Of a stretch of 49,214 nucleotides of DNA, positions 34,964-43,438 are shown in pieces (positions within the stretch are counted from its first letter, which is position 1; the number at the start of each line of letters is the position of its first letter). Both the position numbers and the translations under genes were made by a program. This DNA comes from Mycobacterium sp. E3251 (GTDB taxonomy: Bacteria; Actinomycetota; Actinomycetes; Mycobacteriales; Mycobacteriaceae): assembly GCF_001666835.1 (NCBI RefSeq), contig NZ_LZJF01000154.1:1-49214 (forward strand), in the 5' to 3' direction. Below the pieces are notes generated by a model. The model was not told the origin of the DNA. It did not search any database and worked only from the letters and a program-made list of their open reading frames with translations.

Positions 34964-34993
34964 CCTATAACATTGATATGACGTTGTTATAGG
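34964..34993. promoter_or_regulatory. Perfect palindromic operator between the carotenoid oxygenase and TetR genes
   Basis: CCTATAACA (34964-34972) and TGTTATAGG (34985-34993) are exact inverted repeats separated by 12 bases. Each arm contains TATAAC, a -10-like hexamer in each direction, so a bound repressor would cover both promoters. The left end overlaps the oxygenase ribosome site. Regulator identity is inferred from the adjacent TetR gene. Confidence 0.78.
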
Positions 34994-35025
34994 CAACGTA
35001 CGCCGTGGATGGGAAGATGGCAACG

Positions 35026-35709
35026 ATGACTTCAGAAGCGACTGCGGGCACCGCGCCCGCCGGGCAACGCAGTGTCCGCGACGAGATGCTGTCCGCGGCG
35101 GTCGGCCTGCTGAACGAGCATGGGCCCGACGCGCTGCAGACCCGCAAGGTCGCGGCCGCGGCGGGAACGTCGACGATGGCGGTGTACACGCACTTCGGCG
35201 GGATGCAGGGCCTGATCGCCGAGGTGGCCGCCGAGGGACTGCGCCAGTTCGACGCCGCGCTAACCGTGCCGCAGACCGCCGACCCGGTCGCCGACCTGTT
35301 CGCGACCGGCGCGGCCTACCGGCGCTTCGCCATCAAGCATCAGCACATGTACCGGCTGATGTTCGGCAGCACCAGCGCGCACGGCATCAACGCGCCGGCG
35401 GGCAACGTCCTGGCCCTCACGGTCGCCGAGATCGAGGAGCACATTCCCAGCTTCGCGCATGTGGTGCGGGGGGTGCATCGGTGCATGCTGGCGGGCCGGA
35501 TCAGCGCCGGCGCGCCGGACGACGACGCGGCGGTGCTGTCGACGGCCGCCCAGTTCTGGGCGTTGATCCATGGATTCGTGATGCTTGAGCTGGCCGGCTA
35601 CTACGGTCACGACGGCGACGCGGTGCTGCCGTTGCTCGCGTCGATGAATTCGAATCTCCTTGTCGCTCTGGGTGATTCACCAGAACGAGTGGCGCAATCG
35701 CTGGGCTGA
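35026..35709 (+). CDS. TetR-family regulator divergent from the carotenoid oxygenase gene
   Basis: 227 aa from the ATG at 35026, nine bases after GGGAAG; in-frame GTG 35005 and ATG 35017 are alternatives. The DNA-binding domain is typical (DEMLSAAVGLLNEHGPDALQ, TRKVAAAAGTSTMAVYTHFG). The C-terminal domain has the W-H-G type motif (FWALIHGFVMLELAGYYG), like the other TetR at 15795. It corresponds in position to Rv0653c. It probably represses itself and the oxygenase through the palindrome 33 bp upstream; a carotenoid- or retinoid-like ligand is a guess from context. It converges on rplL across a shared terminator. Confidence 0.88.
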   Translation: MTSEATAGTAPAGQRSVRDEMLSAAVGLLNEHGPDALQTRKVAAAAGTSTMAVYTHFGGMQGLIAEVAAEGLRQFDAALTVPQTADPVADLFATGAAYRRFAIKHQHMYRLMFGSTSAHGINAPAGNVLALTVAEIEEHIPSFAHVVRGVHRCMLAGRISAGAPDDDAAVLSTAAQFWALIHGFVMLELAGYYGHDGDAVLPLLASMNSNLLVALGDSPERVAQSLG

Positions 35710-35716
35710 GCACACG

Positions 35717-35756
35717 AAAACCCCCGGGAGCGCCGCGAGGCGGTCCCGGGGGTTTT
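35717..35756. terminator. Bidirectional intrinsic terminator between TetR gene and rplL
   Basis: A perfect 13-bp stem, AAAACCCCCGGGA (35717-35729) with TCCCGGGGGTTTT (35744-35756). The 14-base loop contains a small CGCC/GGCG helix closed by GCGA. U tracts are present on both strands, so it should end both convergent transcripts. Confidence 0.9.
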
Positions 35757-35766
35757 GCGAGTGGAG

Positions 35767-36159
35767 CTACTTGACGGTGACCGTGGCGCCGGCGGCCTCG
35801 AGCTTGGTCTTGGCCTCCTCTGCGGCCTCCTTGGCGACCTTCTCCAGCAGCGGCTTGGGCGCGCCGTCGACCAGGTCCTTGGCCTCCTTGAGGCCCAGGC
35901 CGGAGACGATCTCGCGGACCACCTTGATGACGCCGATCTTCTTGTCGCCGGCGGCCTCGAGGATGACGTCGAACTCGGACTGCTCCTCGGCGGCCTCGGC
36001 GGGGGCGCCACCGGCGGCCGGGCCGGCCGCGGCGACGGCGACCGGAGCGGCCGCGGTGACCTCGAAGGTCTCCTCGAACTTCTTGACGAAGTCGGAGAGC
36101 TCCAACAGGGTCATTTCCTTGAAGGCGTCGAGCAGGTCGTCGGTAGACATTTTCGCCAT
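35767..36159 (-). CDS. rplL: 50S ribosomal protein L7/L12
   Basis: 130 aa, [20 protein letters not shown]. The N-terminal dimerisation helices, an Ala/Pro-rich hinge ([20 protein letters not shown]) and the C-terminal factor-binding domain ([35 protein letters not shown]) are all present. L7/L12 dimers form the flexible stalk that recruits EF-Tu and EF-G. It follows rplJ after 33 bp and is closed by a strong bidirectional terminator. Confidence 0.99.
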   Translation of the reverse strand: MAKMSTDDLLDAFKEMTLLELSDFVKKFEETFEVTAAAPVAVAAAGPAAGGAPAEAAEEQSEFDVILEAAGDKKIGVIKVVREIVSGLGLKEAKDLVDGAPKPLLEKVAKEAAEEAKTKLEAAGATVTVK

Positions 36160-36192
36160 GGTGTGTGGGTCCTTCCTAATTTCCGGTTGGGG

Positions 36193-36795
36193 TTATTCGG
36201 CTTCGGCCGGGGTTTCCGGAGCCTCAGTGGGTGCTTCCGAAGCTGGTTCTGGGGCGGCCGCCGCAGGCGCGGCGGGCGCCTCGTTGGCCTTCTTTTCCTG
36301 CAGGGCGGCCGCGAGGCGAGCGACCTGCGAGGCGGGCGCGTTGAACAGGCCGGCGGCCTTGGCGAGGTTGCCCTTCATCGCGCCGGCCAGCTTGGCCAGC
36401 AGCACCTCGCGCGACTCCAGGTCGGCGATGCGCTCGACCTCGGCGACGGTCAGCGCGCGGCCGTCCATGTAGCCGCCCTTGATGACCAGCGCCTTGTTGT
36501 CCTTGGCGAAGGTTTTGATGGCCTTGGCCGCGTCCACCGGTTCCCCGGTGACGAACGCGATCGCGGTGGGTCCGGCGAACAGTTCGTCGAGACCCTCGAC
36601 GCCGGCTTCCGACGCCGCCCGCTTGATCAGCGTGTTCTTGGCCACCGAGTAGGTGGCCGATCCGCTCAGCGAGCGGCGCAGGTCGGCCAGGTTGGCCACG
36701 GTCAAACCGCGGTACTCGGTGATCAGGGTCGCGGTCGCCTCCCTGAACTGCTCGGCGATGTCTGCAACGGCGGTGGCTTTGTCAGCCCTGGCCAT
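36193..36795 (-). CDS. rplJ: 50S ribosomal protein L10
   Basis: 200 aa from the ATG at 36795, with an excellent AGGAGG; the frame to 36864 is leader. The rRNA-binding N-terminal domain ([40 protein letters not shown]) and the long C-terminal helix that binds L7/L12 dimers are clear, followed by an Ala/Glu/Pro-rich tail ([20 protein letters not shown]). L10 anchors the stalk and, with L7/L12, represses its own mRNA through the leader. Confidence 0.98.
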   Translation of the reverse strand: MARADKATAVADIAEQFREATATLITEYRGLTVANLADLRRSLSGSATYSVAKNTLIKRAASEAGVEGLDELFAGPTAIAFVTGEPVDAAKAIKTFAKDNKALVIKGGYMDGRALTVAEVERIADLESREVLLAKLAGAMKGNLAKAAGLFNAPASQVARLAAALQEKKANEAPAAPAAAAPEPASEAPTEAPETPAEAE

Positions 36796-36929
36796 GCGTA
36801 CCTCCTGATGTGAAAGCGATGCGACGTGTCGTCTGTGATCACCGGAGAGACGCCTGAGAATCAAGTACGCCCCGGCGCAGGAAGCGGCCGGGGCGTGAAA
36901 GACGCCGGCGCATGCCGGCCTTGTTGCCT

Positions 36930-37003
36930 CGTCCTCCTGCGTGGGCCGCCGGGATGCTCCCGGACCTTCAACCGATTTCTCGGTGACCGACGGTCTTCGG
37001 TGG
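36930..37003 (-). ncRNA. L10 leader, autoregulatory mRNA structure
   Basis: The rplJ leader carries features of the bacterial L10 leader: paired GACCGTCGGTCACCGAG and AATCGG segments (about 36970-37003), a hairpin GGGAGCATCCC, and the conserved GGCCCACGCAGG at 36947-36936. In other bacteria the L10(L12)4 complex binds this kink-turn-containing structure and blocks translation. I judged the match by eye, not with a covariance model. Confidence 0.65.
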
Positions 37004-37013
37004 ATCGGCCACC

Positions 37014-37043
37014 AGGATAGCCTGACCCGCCCTCGTCAGCCAA
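37014..37043 (-). promoter_or_regulatory. rplJ promoter
   Basis: TTGGCT (37043-37038), spacer of 18, TATCCT (37019-37014) on the minus strand. The start would be near 37007, immediately before the L10 leader, leaving about 210 nt of leader. It lies just after the sugar kinase stop. Confidence 0.55.
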
Positions 37044-37071
37044 AACGGCGGCCTCCAGGCGGCCGGGACGG

Positions 37072-37986
37072 TCAGCCGAGGGCCGCCAGCCGGGCGGCGC
37101 CGACCAGTCCGGCCGCGCCGCCGAGTTCGGCGGGCACCACCTGCAGACCGGCCAGGAAGTCCAGCCTGGCGTACTCGGCCAGCTTCGCCCGCAAGGGGTC
37201 GAAGAGCAGGCGGCCGGAGTTCGCGACGCCTCCTCCGACGACGACGAGGTCCAGGTCGCAGACCGCGCCGACCGAGGCGATCATCGCTGCGAGCGCGGTA
37301 GCTCCCCGGCGGAACGCCCGGTCGGCGACGGGCTCGCCGGCCGCCGCCGCCGCGGCCAGATCCCGGGCGCCCGCGGGGGGCGGCGCGACCCACCCGTTGG
37401 CCCGCGCCCACCGCACCATCGACGGTCCGGACGCGATGGTCTCGACGCAGCCGCGGCCCCCGCACACGCACGGCGGCCCGTCGTCCTCCACCACCACGTG
37501 CCCGACGTGGCCGGCGTTGCCGGTGCGCCCGGTGTAGGGGACGCCGCCGAGCACCAGTCCGCCGCCCACACCGGTGGACACCACCATGCCCAGCAGGAAG
37601 TCGGCGCCACGGCCCGCGCCGCGCCAGTGCTCACCCAGCGCCATGCACAAGCCGTCGCCGCCGAGCCGTACCGGCACCCCCGGCACGGCGGCGGCCACCC
37701 TGTCCCGCAGCGGAAAGCCGTGCCAGCCTTTGATGTTGATGGGGCTGACGGTTCCGCGTTGCAGGTCGATGGGGCCGGCTGAACCGATGCCCACGGCGGC
37801 GACCGCACCGCCGGCCACGAGCAGCGCGTCGGCGATGGCCGCGTCGACGGCGGCCCAGACCTCGTCCGCCCCGCCGCCGCTCGGCGTGGGCCGGATGACG
37901 GTATGCACCAGCGTGCCATCGGGATCGGCGAGGCCGGCGGCAATCTTGGTGCCGCCGATGTCCAGGCAGAGGGTGAGCGTCGTCAT
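37072..37986 (-). CDS. ROK-family sugar kinase
   Basis: 304 aa from the ATG at 37986, which overlaps the upstream stop by one base (TGATG). The ATP-binding phosphate-1 motif LCLDIGGTKIAAGLADPDG opens the protein. The ROK zinc motif C-V-C-G-G-R-G-C-V-E and its His partner (TGNAGHVGHVVVEDDGPP) are present, as are STGVGGGLVLGG and the adenosine motif VVVGGGVANSG. The usual substrates are glucose, mannose or N-acylated amino sugars. It is the third gene of a coupled run after an alpha-mannosidase, so phosphorylation of released mannose is a reasonable inference. No DNA-binding domain, so not a ROK repressor. Confidence 0.9.
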   Translation of the reverse strand: MTTLTLCLDIGGTKIAAGLADPDGTLVHTVIRPTPSGGGADEVWAAVDAAIADALLVAGGAVAAVGIGSAGPIDLQRGTVSPINIKGWHGFPLRDRVAAAVPGVPVRLGGDGLCMALGEHWRGAGRGADFLLGMVVSTGVGGGLVLGGVPYTGRTGNAGHVGHVVVEDDGPPCVCGGRGCVETIASGPSMVRWARANGWVAPPPAGARDLAAAAAAGEPVADRAFRRGATALAAMIASVGAVCDLDLVVVGGGVANSGRLLFDPLRAKLAEYARLDFLAGLQVVPAELGGAAGLVGAARLAALG

Positions 37987-38597
37987 CAGTGCCGGTGGAC
38001 GTTGTCGGGTTGGCGGGGGTCGCCGGGATGTTCGTAGCCGGGGGCGAGCCGCACCAGCTCGGCACGCCGCGCGTCGAGCCAGACCCGGAAGGCGCGCCGC
38101 CGCGCGGCGCCCCGCAGGTGGTCGGCGATCGCCGGCCGCACATCGTCGAGCGGCGGGCCGACCGGTGACGGGACCCGCCAGCCGTGCCGGTCGCGGCGCG
38201 GTTCGGCGAACCGCAGCGGGTTGCGAGCGTGGTAGGCGGCCACCTCCTCGCCGGTGACGCGCACCGATGCGGTGACGTTGGCGAACAGCGCCCGCGCACG
38301 CGGGTCGGCCAGCGCGGCCGCGGCGACGCTGCCCAGCTCCAGCCGGGCCGTCGCGTCGGGCAGCAGCTCGGCCTCGCTCGGCGCACCCGCCCCGCTCAGG
38401 CCGCGCGCGTCGGCCTCGGCGGCGGCGACCCGCCCGGTCACGATCAACTGGGTCAGCCAGCGCCGCAGTTGACGCCCCTCGGCGGTGCCGCCGGCCGGCA
38501 GGGCGGCCCCCGCCCGCCCGCCGCGCAACCGCGCTTCGGCAGCGTCGACCTCGTCGATAAGGACCGGAATACCGGCGACGGTCGCGACCACGCTCAT
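37986..38597 (-). CDS. SurA/PpiC N-domain-like protein, conventionally labelled FabD2
   Basis: 203 aa from the ATG at 38597, overlapping the mannosidase stop by 4 bp and the kinase start by one base. The M. tuberculosis gene in this place (Rv0649) is named fabD2, a malonyl transacylase. Here I see no GHSxGE nucleophile motif or other transacylase feature. Instead the N-terminus (VATVAGIPVLIDEVDAAEAR) and the middle (VTGEEVAAYHARNPLRFAEP) look like the N-terminal and linker parts of SurA/parvulin-type chaperones, without a parvulin catalytic domain. The C-terminus PGYEHPGDPRQPDNVHRH is a conserved tail of unknown role. No signal peptide. Function uncertain. Confidence 0.72.
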   Translation of the reverse strand: MSVVATVAGIPVLIDEVDAAEARLRGGRAGAALPAGGTAEGRQLRRWLTQLIVTGRVAAAEADARGLSGAGAPSEAELLPDATARLELGSVAAAALADPRARALFANVTASVRVTGEEVAAYHARNPLRFAEPRRDRHGWRVPSPVGPPLDDVRPAIADHLRGAARRRAFRVWLDARRAELVRLAPGYEHPGDPRQPDNVHRH

Positions 38598-41500
38598 GTC
38601 ACCGTCACCTTGACCGCCGGGGTGTAGACCAGCCGGCCGGCGCAGCCTATCCGGACCAGGGCCCACCATTGGCCGGGATCCAGCCCGGCCGGCGGCCTCA
38701 CGTCGAAGCGCACGTCGACGGTGCCGTGGGCGGGCAGCACCGCACCCGCCGCGGCGGGACCCAGCCATTCCCATGTGCCCCACGGGCTGATCAGGTACGC
38801 CTCGAGGGCCAGGTCCGCCCCGGCGTGGGTGCCGACTCTGACGGTCAGCGCCGCCCTGTCGCCGGCGGCCAACTCGACGTCCGCCGGCCCGTCGATCAGA
38901 TACACCGGCTGCGCCTCGGCGCACGGGCCGACCTCGATCAGGCAGACATCCTCGACCGCCTGCCGCCACGCGGGCGGGACGTCTTCCCCGCCGATGCGGA
39001 GCTGTGCGCGGACCGGGTACAGCCCCGGCTCGGCGCCGGCGGGCACCGACACCGCCACGTCGGTCTCGCGGTATTCGCCGCTGCGCAGCGTCAGGGGAAG
39101 CTCGTCGGGCTTGGCCGACCAGCCCCGCGGGCACACCATGGTGACTGTCCCGGCCAGGGTGGCGTCGCTGCAGTCGCTGGCCGCCGTGAGGCGCAGCATG
39201 ACCTCGCCGCCGGGATCGGCGGCCACCCGCGCGGGATGCAGATGAGCGACGGCCGGCAGACCGCCGAGCGGGGCGGGCCCCCGGTTGTGCAGCCAATAGC
39301 GCGCGTACAACGGCTGGGCGGCTTCGGTGTCCGGGGCCAGCGCGGGCGCCCCCGTCGGTGCGGGGGGCGCGTGGAACCGAGCCAGCACGGTGGCCACCTG
39401 ATAGCCGTGCAACTCGAGCGGGCGGCCGCCGGCGCGCGGCGTTTCGAGGAGGTCGGCGTCGCGGAAGTCGCCGACCTCGCCGATGTCGGAGCCGATCACG
39501 ACGCTCGCGGGCGCCCCTGTCGTCTCCACCAATCGCAGCGCGACCGCGCTCGGGTCGACCGGCCGGGCGCTGCCCGCCGTGAGCGGGTTGCCGGCCGCCT
39601 TGAGCGCGGCCAGCTGCACCCGGCCGGCGGGCTCGACGCTCAGCAGGGATCCCGCCGCGGGCAACGCGCCTCCCGACCGGCCGGGCGCGCACGCCAGCAG
39701 CGGGTGGGAGAACTGCGCGCTGCGGGCGGGGATCTCGGCGCGACGCCAGTCGCCCGCCCCGCAGACCAGGGCGTAGTCGAAAACGTGTGTCCAGTGCTGC
39801 AGTTGGAAGTTCGAGCCGTCCGGGGCGGTGCGGCGCGGCTCGTCGATCCAGATGCCCGACGGCCAACCGGTGCAGGACCGCATCAACGCGGTGTGCAGGG
39901 TGCCCTCGGCGTCGACGGCGAAGCTGGGCACGCCCCGGTTGAGCAGGGCGACGGTGCGGTCCTCGAATTCGCCGGTTCCCGCCGGCGCCTTTTGGCTTAC
40001 CACGATTTCCGCGTCGTCGAGGTCGTCGGCGACCGACGCGATCTCGGCCGCCAGGCTTTCCGCGTCGCGGCCCGCGAGTACCAGGACCGGCAGCGCGACC
40101 GGCGCACGCAGGTCCGCGCTCGGCACCCACACCGCGGCCAACGGCGTCGCGGCGGGCACCCAGACCCTGGCCCGGCCCGTCGTCGCCAGCTGGCGCTCGA
40201 GCTCTTCCGCGTACACCGGGTCGGCCTGCGCCAGCACCGCCTTGGTGAACGCGTTGCGGGCCGGTCCGCCCAGCGCGACGCGCACGTCGGGCAGGTTCGA
40301 ATCGACGTCGAGGTGGCCGTAGCGCGGCTTGCCCGCGCCGCTGCAGGTCGCCGTCACCCCGGCGCGGGCCAGCGCAACGATCAGCTCGCGCGCGAGCGGA
40401 CCCGACACCGCCTCGTCCGGCGACACCACCTCGGCCACCGAGATCGCGCGCACGGCTCGGCCGTGCGGCGCGCCCACCCGGACCCGCGCCGCCGAGGACA
40501 GGCCGAACCAGCCGTAGGCCGGGTTGTCCAGCGTCCACGGGTGCCGCGCGGTGTCCACCGACTCGGTCCCGTCATGCAGCAACGCGAAGCCCCGCCCGAC
40601 GACGGCGTCACCGACCTCGCTGACCGGCATGGCGCCCGGCACCGGGCACGGCCAGCGCAGCCGCACCAGGCGGTCGGCCCCGGTGAATTCGTCGATGGTG
40701 GTGCGGCAGTCCAGCCGCGACACCCCTCGCCACAGCGTGAGGGTCTGCGTGTAGCGCGCCACCGCTCCGATCCGCCCGGTGACGACGATCCGCTGCCCCA
40801 GCGGGCCGTGGTAGGCCCGCGCCCGCGCCGGTGACTCCGACGAGCACACCACCGGCCCCCTGGGCAGCAGGTGCCACGGCCCCTCGGCCTGCGTCGGGTG
40901 CGCCGCGTACTCCTCGTAGACCGCGAGCTCGTTGCCCACCCGGCCCTCGGCGATCAGCTCGCGGCCGTCCGCGACCAGGGAGACGACTCCCCCGCCGCGC
41001 GCCGGGTCGACCTCCAGGCGAAAGTGCTCGTTCGCGATCGCCGCGCCGGCCACGGGTTCCCAGCCGCTCGGGCCGTCATGGGGAACCAGCCGGTAGCCCC
41101 GCCACCCCATCGACGGCACTCCCCGCGCCAGCCAGGTCACCGACCGGCCGCCGTGCTCGACGTGTGCGGGCAACTCGGCACCGTCGGTGTCCAGCACCCG
41201 GACCCCGCCCGCGAGCGGCTGGTCGAGCCGCGCGGTGACGACGTCGGTCCGCTTCTGTGCCAGCGGATTCCACACGACCACGTCGGCGTCGACCGCGCGG
41301 GAAAGCAGCGCCAGCGACGCGTCGCGCGTCGCGCGGCCAAGCTCCCACGCGTCGCGCCAGCCGGTCAGCAGGTCAAGGTAGACCTGGTCGGATTCCGAGC
41401 CGGTGATGCCGTCGTGGTGCGCCCCGTACGCGAGCTGCACCCACGCCTTGGCGAGCGCCGCGTGCGGGTACTCGGCGCCCGACATCAGCCCGGCGAAGAC

Positions 41501-42766
41501 GGCGAACCGCTCGGCCTCCAGCACGGCGTTCTCCGCGGCCCGGTTGGCCTGCTTGGTGTCGATGAAGGAGACGTCCTTGCCGGTGTAGATCGGGTTCATG
41601 TCCCGGGTCTGCGGCGACGGCACGCGGCCGCGCTCGGCCAGTTCGGCGCGTACGGCCGCGAAGAACTCCCGCGGCAGCGCGCACACGAAGCGCGGCCAGG
41701 TGTAGCGCGCGGCCCAGTCGCGGTGGATTGCGGTGACCCACTTGTTCGGCGGGGTGTAGTCGGTGCCGACGGGCAGCAGCACGTTTCGCGTCAGCGCGAC
41801 CTTCTTGAGCTGTTCGAACAGCTCGAGCGTGGCGTTCTCGGCCTCGGCGAGCGACGTCGCCGAGTCCATCCACCAGCCCGCCGAATAATGCGCGGGCATG
41901 TAATGGGTGAGCAGGCCGCGGCCCGACGGCGAAATCCACTCGAATTCGCTGCTGAACTGCATCCGCTCGATGTCCCCGTCGCCGAGCGCGGGCCCCCACT
42001 GGTGGTGCGGGCCCCGGGCCCACGAGCTCGATGTCAGCCCGGCGTCGGCGGCCATCCCGGGGAATTGCGGGTCGTGGCCGAACACGTCCAGCTGCCACGC
42101 GGTCGCCGGGTCGGCGCCCAGCACCTCGCGCTGAAAGCCCATGCCGTGCACCAGGTTCCGAATGGTGGTCTCGGGGCTGGTGAGGTTGGTGTTGGGTTCG
42201 TTGTAGGTGCCGCCCATCACCTCGACGCGGCCCTGCGCGATGAACCGGCACAGGTCGGCGCGGTCCTCGGGGCGGGTGTCCCAATACGGCTTGAGGTAGT
42301 CGACCTCGGCCAGCACGAACTTGTACTCGGGCTCGCGGCGGGCCATTTCAAGGTGCGCGTGCACGAGTGCGAATCCGTTCGTCTGCCGGGCACGTCCCGG
42401 CGGGTCCTCGGTCCACTCGCTGGTGTAGGCGCCCTGGGTGTTCCACCAGACCGGGTCGTAGTGGAAGTGGCTGACCATGAACATGGTCCAGCCGGGCTCG
42501 GCCACGACGAACTCGAACGGCTCGACGGCACCCGCGGCCAGCGCCCGCGCCGCGCGCCGCTGTCCGACGACCGGGCGGTCCACCCTGACCGGGACCTCGA
42601 CGACCTGCTCGCCGACTCCGGCCACCGCCTCCCCGCTCAACCCGTCCCCCTCGACGCGGACCGGCGTCGGGGCGGGCGCCGCGGCAACGGTGATGCGGGC
42701 CAGCTGCAACGGCGCGTTCGGCGGCCCGACGAACAGCTCGGCCGAGTGGGCCGAAACCAGCTGCAT
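38594..42766 (-). CDS. Glycoside hydrolase family 38 alpha-mannosidase
   Basis: 1390 aa, longer than the roughly 1,200 aa I recall for Rv0648. After about 90 residues the GH38 catalytic domain begins with VSHFHYDPVWWNTQGAYTSE (His100, Asp104 as zinc ligands) and continues with the nucleophile region TAWQLDVFGHDPQFPGMAAD (Asp227). The all-beta C-terminal domains of the family follow, ending in Ig-like folds such as YRETDVAVSVPAGAEPGLYP. No signal peptide, so a cytoplasmic enzyme that trims mannosides is likely. It is coupled to the SurA-like gene and the sugar kinase. The gene is divergent from the DinB-type gene with 38 bp between. Confidence 0.88.
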   Translation of the reverse strand: MQLVSAHSAELFVGPPNAPLQLARITVAAAPAPTPVRVEGDGLSGEAVAGVGEQVVEVPVRVDRPVVGQRRAARALAAGAVEPFEFVVAEPGWTMFMVSHFHYDPVWWNTQGAYTSEWTEDPPGRARQTNGFALVHAHLEMARREPEYKFVLAEVDYLKPYWDTRPEDRADLCRFIAQGRVEVMGGTYNEPNTNLTSPETTIRNLVHGMGFQREVLGADPATAWQLDVFGHDPQFPGMAADAGLTSSSWARGPHHQWGPALGDGDIERMQFSSEFEWISPSGRGLLTHYMPAHYSAGWWMDSATSLAEAENATLELFEQLKKVALTRNVLLPVGTDYTPPNKWVTAIHRDWAARYTWPRFVCALPREFFAAVRAELAERGRVPSPQTRDMNPIYTGKDVSFIDTKQANRAAENAVLEAERFAVFAGLMSGAEYPHAALAKAWVQLAYGAHHDGITGSESDQVYLDLLTGWRDAWELGRATRDASLALLSRAVDADVVVWNPLAQKRTDVVTARLDQPLAGGVRVLDTDGAELPAHVEHGGRSVTWLARGVPSMGWRGYRLVPHDGPSGWEPVAGAAIANEHFRLEVDPARGGGVVSLVADGRELIAEGRVGNELAVYEEYAAHPTQAEGPWHLLPRGPVVCSSESPARARAYHGPLGQRIVVTGRIGAVARYTQTLTLWRGVSRLDCRTTIDEFTGADRLVRLRWPCPVPGAMPVSEVGDAVVGRGFALLHDGTESVDTARHPWTLDNPAYGWFGLSSAARVRVGAPHGRAVRAISVAEVVSPDEAVSGPLARELIVALARAGVTATCSGAGKPRYGHLDVDSNLPDVRVALGGPARNAFTKAVLAQADPVYAEELERQLATTGRARVWVPAATPLAAVWVPSADLRAPVALPVLVLAGRDAESLAAEIASVADDLDDAEIVVSQKAPAGTGEFEDRTVALLNRGVPSFAVDAEGTLHTALMRSCTGWPSGIWIDEPRRTAPDGSNFQLQHWTHVFDYALVCGAGDWRRAEIPARSAQFSHPLLACAPGRSGGALPAAGSLLSVEPAGRVQLAALKAAGNPLTAGSARPVDPSAVALRLVETTGAPASVVIGSDIGEVGDFRDADLLETPRAGGRPLELHGYQVATVLARFHAPPAPTGAPALAPDTEAAQPLYARYWLHNRGPAPLGGLPAVAHLHPARVAADPGGEVMLRLTAASDCSDATLAGTVTMVCPRGWSAKPDELPLTLRSGEYRETDVAVSVPAGAEPGLYPVRAQLRIGGEDVPPAWRQAVEDVCLIEVGPCAEAQPVYLIDGPADVELAAGDRAALTVRVGTHAGADLALEAYLISPWGTWEWLGPAAAGAVLPAHGTVDVRFDVRPPAGLDPGQWWALVRIGCAGRLVYTPAVKVTVT

Positions 42767-42792
42767 CCCCGCACCTTACGGCGGAGGAGACC

Positions 42793-42798
42793 TAATAT
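42793..42798 (+). promoter_or_regulatory. Candidate -10 element for leaderless DinB-type transcript
   Basis: TAATAT followed by six bases (CCGGTA) and then the ATG at 42805. The GGAGGA at 42783-42788 is too far away to serve as a ribosome site for this ATG. The whole divergent region is only 38 bp. Confidence 0.5.
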
Positions 42799-42804
42799 CC
42801 GGTA

Positions 42805-43398
42805 ATGCCCGCTCTTGCCCGGCCCGTAGCCGACGAACGCAGCGCCCTGTGCGAATACCTGGCCTACCACCAAAGCGCGTATTTCGCGGTGTCCTACGGC
42901 CTGACCGACGAACAGGCGCGGTCCACCCCCTCGGTCAGCGCGCTGTCGATCGGCGGGCTGATCAAGCACGCCACCGGGATGCAGCGCAGCTGGATGGCGC
43001 GCGTCGCCGCGGCGCCGGACGCGCCGCCGAAAGACACTCGCCCGTTCGAGCAGATCACCAAGGACTTCGCGGATCAGCACGTAATGCGGCCCGACGAGAC
43101 GCTGGCCGGCCTGCTGCGGGCATTCGAGGAACAGAACGCGGCATCGCTGCGACTGGCGGAGACCGCGGACCTCGACGCGGCGGTGCCGGTTCCGCAGGAC
43201 ATCCCGTGGTTTCCCAAGGACCAGAAGGCCTGGTCGGTGCGCTGGGTGATCCTGCACGTGATCAACGAGTTGGCCCGGCACGCCGGGCACGCGGACATCA
43301 TCCGCGAAACCATCGACGGCGCCACCATGTACGAGTTGATCGCGGGCCTCGAGGGCTGGGCGGTCCAGGGCTGGGTACAACCCTGGAGCCCGAGCTAG
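42805..43398 (+). CDS. DinB-fold (DUF664) protein
   Basis: 197 aa, ATG at 42805. The four-helix DinB-like fold is suggested by LCEYLAYHQSAYFAVSYGL, the SIGGLIKHATGMQRSWMAR helix with one metal His, and VRWVILHVINELARHAGHAD with the others. These three His normally bind a divalent metal. Members include mycothiol- and bacillithiol-dependent transferases, so a thiol-linked detoxification role is possible, but the substrate is unknown. It is divergent from the mannosidase gene and precedes the UbiB-like kinase gene by 40 bp. Confidence 0.85.
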   Translation: MPALARPVADERSALCEYLAYHQSAYFAVSYGLTDEQARSTPSVSALSIGGLIKHATGMQRSWMARVAAAPDAPPKDTRPFEQITKDFADQHVMRPDETLAGLLRAFEEQNAASLRLAETADLDAAVPVPQDIPWFPKDQKAWSVRWVILHVINELARHAGHADIIRETIDGATMYELIAGLEGWAVQGWVQPWSPS

Positions 43399-43401
43399 AA
43401 A

Positions 43402-43431
43402 TTGGGACTGGCTGCGCCGATTTGGCAGACT
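43402..43431 (+). promoter_or_regulatory. Candidate promoter of the UbiB-like kinase gene
   Basis: TTGGGA (43402-43407), spacer of 18, CAGACT (43426-43431). The ATG at 43439 starts seven bases later, so the mRNA could be leaderless. The -10 differs from consensus at its first base. Confidence 0.35.
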
Positions 43432-43438
43432 GCTTTAG

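Noticed and set aside
35767..36795. Repeated Ala/Pro-rich coding stretches in rplL and rplJ as DNA repeats
   Set aside because: They are the normal hinge and tail of L7/L12 and L10.
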